NCBI GenBank assembly: GCA_021621525.1
Contig: JAJVUU010000062.1
Span: 1-9,919 of the forward strand
Source of the DNA: Caryophanales bacterium
GTDB taxonomy: Bacteria; Bacillota_I; Bacilli_A; RFN20; CAG-288
Length of the DNA: 9,919 bases
Direction of reading: 5' to 3'
Position numbers and translations under genes: made by a program. Within the stretch, counting starts at the first letter, position 1. Each line of letters starts with the position of its first letter. The notes under the pieces were generated by a model. That model was not told the DNA's origin. It worked only from the letters and a program-made list of their open reading frames with translations, and searched no databases. Positions 6,897 through 9,919 of this stretch are shown here, piece by piece.

Positions 6897-8159
6897 ATGG
6901 GATTGATTGAGGAAATTGTATCTAAAGACAACCTGAATCAGGCCTTTCTGCAGGTCACAGGAAACAAAGGTGCCTCAGGCATCGACAACATGACTTGTGA
7001 TGAAGTGAAAGACTATCTGAAAGTCCATGGTCAAGACTTAATCAATCAAATCCTAAGTCGTGAGTATCAACCTCTTCCGGTAAGAAGAGTGGAGATACCG
7101 AAGCCGAATGGCGGAGTGAGAAAACTTGGCATTCCGACCGTTGTCGACAGGATTGTCCAACAGGCTATCGTTCAGAAACTGTCACCGATATTTGAGCCTA
7201 CGTTCAGTGAATACTCATATGGATTCAGACCCAAAAGAAGATGTCAGGATGCGATAGACAGGACGCTTGAACTCATCAACCAAGGGTATGAATGGATAGT
7301 TGACTTGGACTTGGAGAAATTCTTCGACAATGTCCCCCAGGACAAGCTCATAAGAATCGTTGACAATGTGGCGAAGGACAGTGATGTCACCGCACTTGTC
7401 CATAAATTCCTGAGAGCGGGCGTCATGGTCGATGGGCATTTCGAAGAAACGAATCTGGGAACGCCACAAGGCGGAAACCTTTCGCCTTTGCTGAGCAACA
7501 TTTACCTAAATGAACTCGACAAGGAGCTGGAAAGAAGACAACTGCATTTTGCAAGATATGCGGACGACTGCGTTTTCTTCGTCAAGACGGAATTCTCGGC
7601 TGAAAGAGTGATGAAGAACATTGTCACATTCATTGAGACGAAGCTGAAACTGAAGGTCAACGCCGCGAAAACCCATATCACAAGACCGAACAATCTCAAG
7701 TATCTAGGCTTTTCGTTCTGGAAATCAGCGGATGGTTGGAAAGCGAAGCCACACGATGAAAGCTTCATGAAGCTTTTCGGGAAACTGAAAAGGCTCATGA
7801 GACGTTCCTGGAGTGTGGACAACGGCTACCGAATCGAAAAGACAAACCAAGTCCTGAGAGGTTGGATAAACTACTATCGCAAATCCAGCATGAAGAAGAA
7901 AATCGCTAGGCTAGGAGAATGGTTGAGAAATGCGATGAGGGTTGTCATCTGGAAACAATGGAAGGTCTCCAAAAAGAAAATAGAGGCTTTAGTCCGACTG
8001 AAGATTGACAGAGAGGAAGCAAAAGGCCTGACCTATTGCAGAAGAGGTTATCAGTTCATCTCTCATTCCTGTGTCGTCCAAAGGGCAATCTCAAATTCAC
8101 GGCTGAAGAAAAGAGGGCTTTTAGACCCTCTTGCATACTACCTCAAGGAGGTAGCATAG
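6897..8159 (+). CDS. ltrA: Group II intron reverse transcriptase/maturase
   Basis: The 420-residue intron-encoded protein makes intron cDNA at the target site and helps splicing. Its reverse transcriptase domain has KGASGID (24-30), IPKPNGGVRKLGIPTVVDRI (67-86), YGFRPKRRCQDA (108-119), the motif A DLEKFFD (D138), GTPQGGNLSPLLSNIYL (188-204) and YADD (221-224; D223, D224). The maturase/thumb domain X follows, including LRGWINYY (320-327) and GYQFISHSCVVQRAISNSRL (384-403). The protein stops soon after, at LLDPLAYYLKEVA, so the HNH endonuclease domain of LtrA is absent, as in classes C-F. The start ATG 6897 follows AAAGGAGG (6877-6884) with a 12-nt gap. An upstream TTG at 6837 in the same frame gives a basic/acidic extension with no family resemblance and is probably intron RNA. 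All catalytic residues are intact. Use of the ltrA symbol is generic. Confidence 0.95.
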   Translation: MGLIEEIVSKDNLNQAFLQVTGNKGASGIDNMTCDEVKDYLKVHGQDLINQILSREYQPLPVRRVEIPKPNGGVRKLGIPTVVDRIVQQAIVQKLSPIFEPTFSEYSYGFRPKRRCQDAIDRTLELINQGYEWIVDLDLEKFFDNVPQDKLIRIVDNVAKDSDVTALVHKFLRAGVMVDGHFEETNLGTPQGGNLSPLLSNIYLNELDKELERRQLHFARYADDCVFFVKTEFSAERVMKNIVTFIETKLKLKVNAAKTHITRPNNLKYLGFSFWKSADGWKAKPHDESFMKLFGKLKRLMRRSWSVDNGYRIEKTNQVLRGWINYYRKSSMKKKIARLGEWLRNAMRVVIWKQWKVSKKKIEALVRLKIDREEAKGLTYCRRGYQFISHSCVVQRAISNSRLKKRGLLDPLAYYLKEVA

Positions 8160-8172
8160 ATGTTTGTTCAAA

Positions 8173-8204
8173 CCGCCGTATGCGTTAGAGAGCACGTACG
8201 GTGG
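8173..8204 (+). ncRNA. Group II intron domain V
   Basis: CCGCCGTA (8173-8180) pairs with TACGGTGG (8197-8204) with one G-U. A two-nucleotide bulge CG (8195-8196) follows, then an upper stem TGC/GCA (8181-8183 with 8192-8194). This is the canonical domain V shape with a catalytic bulge. The lower stem carries CGC where most classes have AGC, as in IIC-type introns. The stem is followed at once by GTGTGAGAGG, as usual at the domain V/VI junction. Confidence 0.85.
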
Positions 8205-8250
8205 TGTGAGAGGGAGCTTAGAAGCCATCGCTTCTCACTCTCTACTCGAT
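8205..8250 (+). ncRNA. Group II intron domain VI and 3' end
   Basis: TGTGAGAGGGAGCTTAG, a helix AGAAGC/GCTTCT (8219-8224 with 8229-8234) and a CTCTCTACTCGAT tail lie directly after domain V. The A at 8244, six nucleotides before the AT end, is the likely branch point, and AT satisfies the AY rule for intron 3' ends. The exact fold and the boundary to the 3' exon (starting TCAGCCG) are inferred by eye. Confidence 0.55.
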
Positions 8251-8340
8251 TCAGCCGAATTTCTTTTTTTCTACGAATCAGGTAACCGAATTTTATTTCC
8301 GATACATAATAATCAAGAATTAATCGCCATGTAAAACGGT

Positions 8341-8423
8341 TTTAGTGACATTTAGTGACATATGGCTCTAATGTTTTGTGATTAGTGTCATTTTAGTGAC
8401 ACAATCAGTGCCATGGCACTGAT
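8341..8423. promoter_or_regulatory. Operator array of 10-bp half-sites with a 20-bp palindrome
   Basis: The 10-mer TTTAGTGACA occurs exactly at 8341-8350, 8351-8360 and 8392-8401. Close variants are ATTAGTGTCA at 8381-8390 and ATCAGTGCCA at 8404-8413. Inverted copies are TGGCACTGAT at 8414-8423 and TGGCTCTAAT at 8363-8372. The sites at 8404 and 8414 form a perfect 20-bp palindrome, and 8351 plus 8363 form an imperfect one. Forward sites start at 8341, 8351, 8381, 8392 and 8404, so spacings are about 10, 30, 11 and 12 bp, close to whole helical turns. The palindrome overlaps the -35 region of the promoter at 8428-8436. This arrangement fits cooperative repression, most simply autoregulation by the winged-helix protein encoded next to it. 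Confidence 0.75.
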
Positions 8424-8427
8424 GAAA

Positions 8428-8436
8428 TGTTATAAT
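8428..8436 (+). promoter_or_regulatory. Consensus extended -10 promoter of the AlbA_2 gene
   Basis: TGTTATAAT is a perfect extended -10 (TGnTATAAT). The -35 position (about 8408-8413) falls inside the palindromic operator and does not match TTGACA. Transcription would start near 8443, leaving a leader of only about 16 nt, with the Shine-Dalgarno AAGGAG (8444-8449) at its very 5' end. Confidence 0.7.
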
Positions 8437-8458
8437 ATCAATGAAGGAGCATTCTATC

Positions 8459-9823
8459 ATGAATTTTGGCAATGAGAGTGAAACGACAGAGTTCAAAACT
8501 TCGACAAACGAACTGGAAGAAGCATTGATTGACATTGTCGCAATATTGAACAAACATTCTAAAGGAAGATTGGTGTTTGGTGTAGAAAACAACGGCGAAC
8601 AAGCAGATTTCGAAATAGGAGTCAATACAGAGCGCAACATCTCTAGAAGGATATTCGAAGCCATAAAGCCACAGATATTCCCGACGATCATACAAAAAGA
8701 ACTCGACGGAAAGAAATACATCGAGGTTGATTTTTCTGGCGAAGACAAGCCTTATTCGGCTAACGGAAGGTATTATATAAGAATAACGGATGAAAGCAGG
8801 GAAATGACGCCCGGAGAATTGGCGAGATTCATTCTTAAAGAGAATTACCCCGTTTGGGAAAAACTCGCATCCGACTGTACTGTCGATGACGTCGATGAAG
8901 AAACCCTGCATTTGTTTCTTGAAAAGGCAATTCATTCTCAAAGAATGCCGGAAATGAGTTATGACAAAATCAAACTTCTTTCAAAATTGAACCTATTATC
9001 TAAAGATGGCATACATCTGAACAATGCCGGAAAATGCCTATTTTCAGCACATGCGCCGATAAAAGTCAAAATGGCAGTATTCGCGACAAATGAAAAAAGG
9101 ACCTTTATTGACATTTCTCCGATTGAAGGAAACATCATCAACTTAATTCGCGATGTTGAACGGTACATTCAGAAGAACATACATTACTCCGTTTCCATCG
9201 CCGGATCAGAAAGATATGACATACCCGAAATTCCTGAAAAAGCATTAAGAGAAATCATAACAAATAGTTTCGCCCACGCAAATTATCTTGCCAACAGCCA
9301 ACATGAAGTTGATATCTTTCCAAATAGGGTTGCCATTTATAATCCGGGCCCTTTCCCAGACAATTATTCACCAGAAGATTATATTGAAAAAAATCTGGCC
9401 TCACAAATAACCAATGTGTTGATTTGTGATGTTCTATTTAAATGCAAGGCAATCGAGTCATGGGGAACAGGATTAAAAAACACCTACGAAATCTGCAAAA
9501 ATAACAACGTCCGGATTTCTTATTTGAAAGAGCAAGAAGGTTTTTGGTTTGTATTCTATCGAAAAGAATCAACACAAAATGGGCTAGAGCCGTACGTAAC
9601 CGAAGAAAAACAAGTCATGAATGCCAATCCAGCCATTACGGAAATAGATGAATTGATATTAAATGAAATAAGAAAAAACAATAATATCGTTAGAAAATCA
9701 TTAAGCAGAATTACAGGAAGATCGGAACGTACTGTGCAAAGGGTCATCGATTTGCTAAAACAGAAAGGATGCCTGAAGCGCATCGGAACACCTAGAAACG
9801 GGCATTGGGAAGTCATTGAATAA
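8459..9823 (+). CDS. Schlafen AlbA_2 domain / GHKL-like ATPase / winged-helix protein
   Basis: The 454-residue protein has three parts. An N-terminal AlbA_2 (Schlafen core) domain covers about 1-125, with ESETTEFKTS (6-15), NKHSKGRLVFGVENNG (31-46) and the closing RYYIRITDESREM (104-116). A GHKL-type ATP-binding region follows, with an N-box-like ALREIITNSFAHANY (262-276), VAIYNPGPFP (291-300) and SWGTGLKNTYEI (334-345). A C-terminal winged helix covers about 395-454 (ITGRSERTVQRVIDLLKQKG). Proteins of this kind are annotated as putative transcriptional regulators or ATP-binding proteins, and some occur with defence or mobile loci. The start ATG 8459 is preceded by AAGGAG (8444-8449) with a 9-nt gap; the ATG at 8441 overlaps that site and is too close to the transcription start. 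The gene is a single transcription unit with its own operator array and terminator. It is A+T-richer in its 3' half than the helicase gene, consistent with separate origin. The molecular function is not established. Confidence 0.9.
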   Translation: MNFGNESETTEFKTSTNELEEALIDIVAILNKHSKGRLVFGVENNGEQADFEIGVNTERNISRRIFEAIKPQIFPTIIQKELDGKKYIEVDFSGEDKPYSANGRYYIRITDESREMTPGELARFILKENYPVWEKLASDCTVDDVDEETLHLFLEKAIHSQRMPEMSYDKIKLLSKLNLLSKDGIHLNNAGKCLFSAHAPIKVKMAVFATNEKRTFIDISPIEGNIINLIRDVERYIQKNIHYSVSIAGSERYDIPEIPEKALREIITNSFAHANYLANSQHEVDIFPNRVAIYNPGPFPDNYSPEDYIEKNLASQITNVLICDVLFKCKAIESWGTGLKNTYEICKNNNVRISYLKEQEGFWFVFYRKESTQNGLEPYVTEEKQVMNANPAITEIDELILNEIRKNNNIVRKSLSRITGRSERTVQRVIDLLKQKGCLKRIGTPRNGHWEVIE

Positions 9824-9865
9824 TCCAATCGGTTCAATTCTGGTTTGCACCGCTATCGTAAATCA

Positions 9866-9919
9866 GGGGCTGTTAGAAAAGTCAGGCTAAAACCAGACTA
9901 GTCTAACGCCCCTTTTTTT
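9866..9919 (+). terminator. Rho-independent terminator of the AlbA_2 gene
   Basis: GGGGC-T-GTTAGA (9866-9876) pairs with TCTAACGCCCC (9902-9912) with one bulged T. An inner stem AGTC-A-GG / CC-A-GACT continues it around a CTAAAA loop, and TTTTTTT runs to the window end. It lies 42 bp after the stop codon at 9823 and closes this monocistronic unit. Confidence 0.9.

Larger units (their letters stand above)
6545..8250 (+). mobile_element. Group II intron, endonuclease-less (IIC-like)
   Basis: The element contains ribozyme sequence, an intron-encoded protein and a 3' catalytic core in the right order. Before the protein, the block AAGTCAGCAGAAGCCATAGT (6722-6741) followed by GAAGGGCTGAATGAAC (6755-6770) is a conserved feature of many bacterial group II introns. 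A small hairpin, GCAAT/ATTGC (6826-6840), may belong to domain III. After the protein come domain V (8173-8204) and a domain VI-like segment ending CTCTCTACTCGAT. The latter gives a candidate branch-point A at 8244 and a 3' end at the AT of 8249-8250. I could not place the 5' splice site: no clear GTGCG is present between the IS66 end and 6640. The first boundary is therefore arbitrary and the intron could be 5'-truncated by the IS66 element. Confidence 0.75.

Noticed and set aside
8341..8423. Iterons of a plasmid origin
   Set aside because: No replication initiator gene is next to them. The repeats overlap the promoter of the AlbA_2 gene and form dyads, which fits an operator better.
8341..8423. 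CRISPR array
   Set aside because: Repeats are only 10 bp, spacers are 0-20 bp and irregular, and no cas genes are present.

Overview
The window looks like an accessory, mobile-element-rich stretch of a low-to-moderate GC Bacillota (Firmicutes) chromosome or large mobile element. The evidence is strong AAAGGAG-type ribosome binding sites, extended -10 promoters (TGnTATAAT), hairpin-plus-T-run terminators, and the protein families present: DUF4143 ATPase, DUF2075 helicase, Schlafen/AlbA_2 regulator, and IS3, IS66 and group II intron proteins without an endonuclease domain. The species cannot be named from the sequence.

Layout. A terminator hairpin (10-63) is followed by a plus-strand AAA+ ATPase of the AAA_14/DUF4143 type (260-1534). 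Abutting its stop codon is the left-end remnant of an IS3-family element on the minus strand (about 1537-1757: broken orfA, internal hairpin, probable terminal repeat). Next, on the minus strand, is a long open frame encoding a zinc metallopeptidase (HEKMH) followed by three Ig-like modules (1911-3383). Its start and N-terminal part are missing, so it is a 5'-truncated pseudogene. Diverging from it is a complete 622-residue protein with a PD-(D/E)XK nuclease-like domain fused to a DUF2075 (Schlafen group 3-type) helicase (3573-5441), a stand-alone candidate defence gene.

The centre is an IS66-family element on the minus strand. tnpA (6161-6463) and tnpB (5812-6168) are intact and translationally coupled, and the outer terminal repeat ends at 6544. 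tnpC survives only as its coiled-coil N-terminus before the sequence turns into unrelated DNA. Directly next to the IS66 end lies a group II intron on the plus strand (about 6545-8250). It has a 420-residue YADD reverse transcriptase/maturase lacking an endonuclease domain, a clear domain V with a 2-nt bulge, and a domain VI-like 3' end.

The last gene is a 454-residue AlbA_2 (Schlafen) / GHKL-like ATPase / winged-helix protein (8459-9823) with its own strong terminator (9866-9919). Its promoter is preceded by an unusual array of 10-bp half-sites (8341-8423). The array includes a perfect 20-bp palindrome covering the -35 region, which suggests autoregulation by the downstream winged-helix protein.

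Functionally this is not one operon. It is a mosaic of single-gene units, each with its own promoter or terminator, separated by insertion elements. The two parts most worth attention are the nuclease-DUF2075 gene and the phased operator array in front of the AlbA_2 gene.
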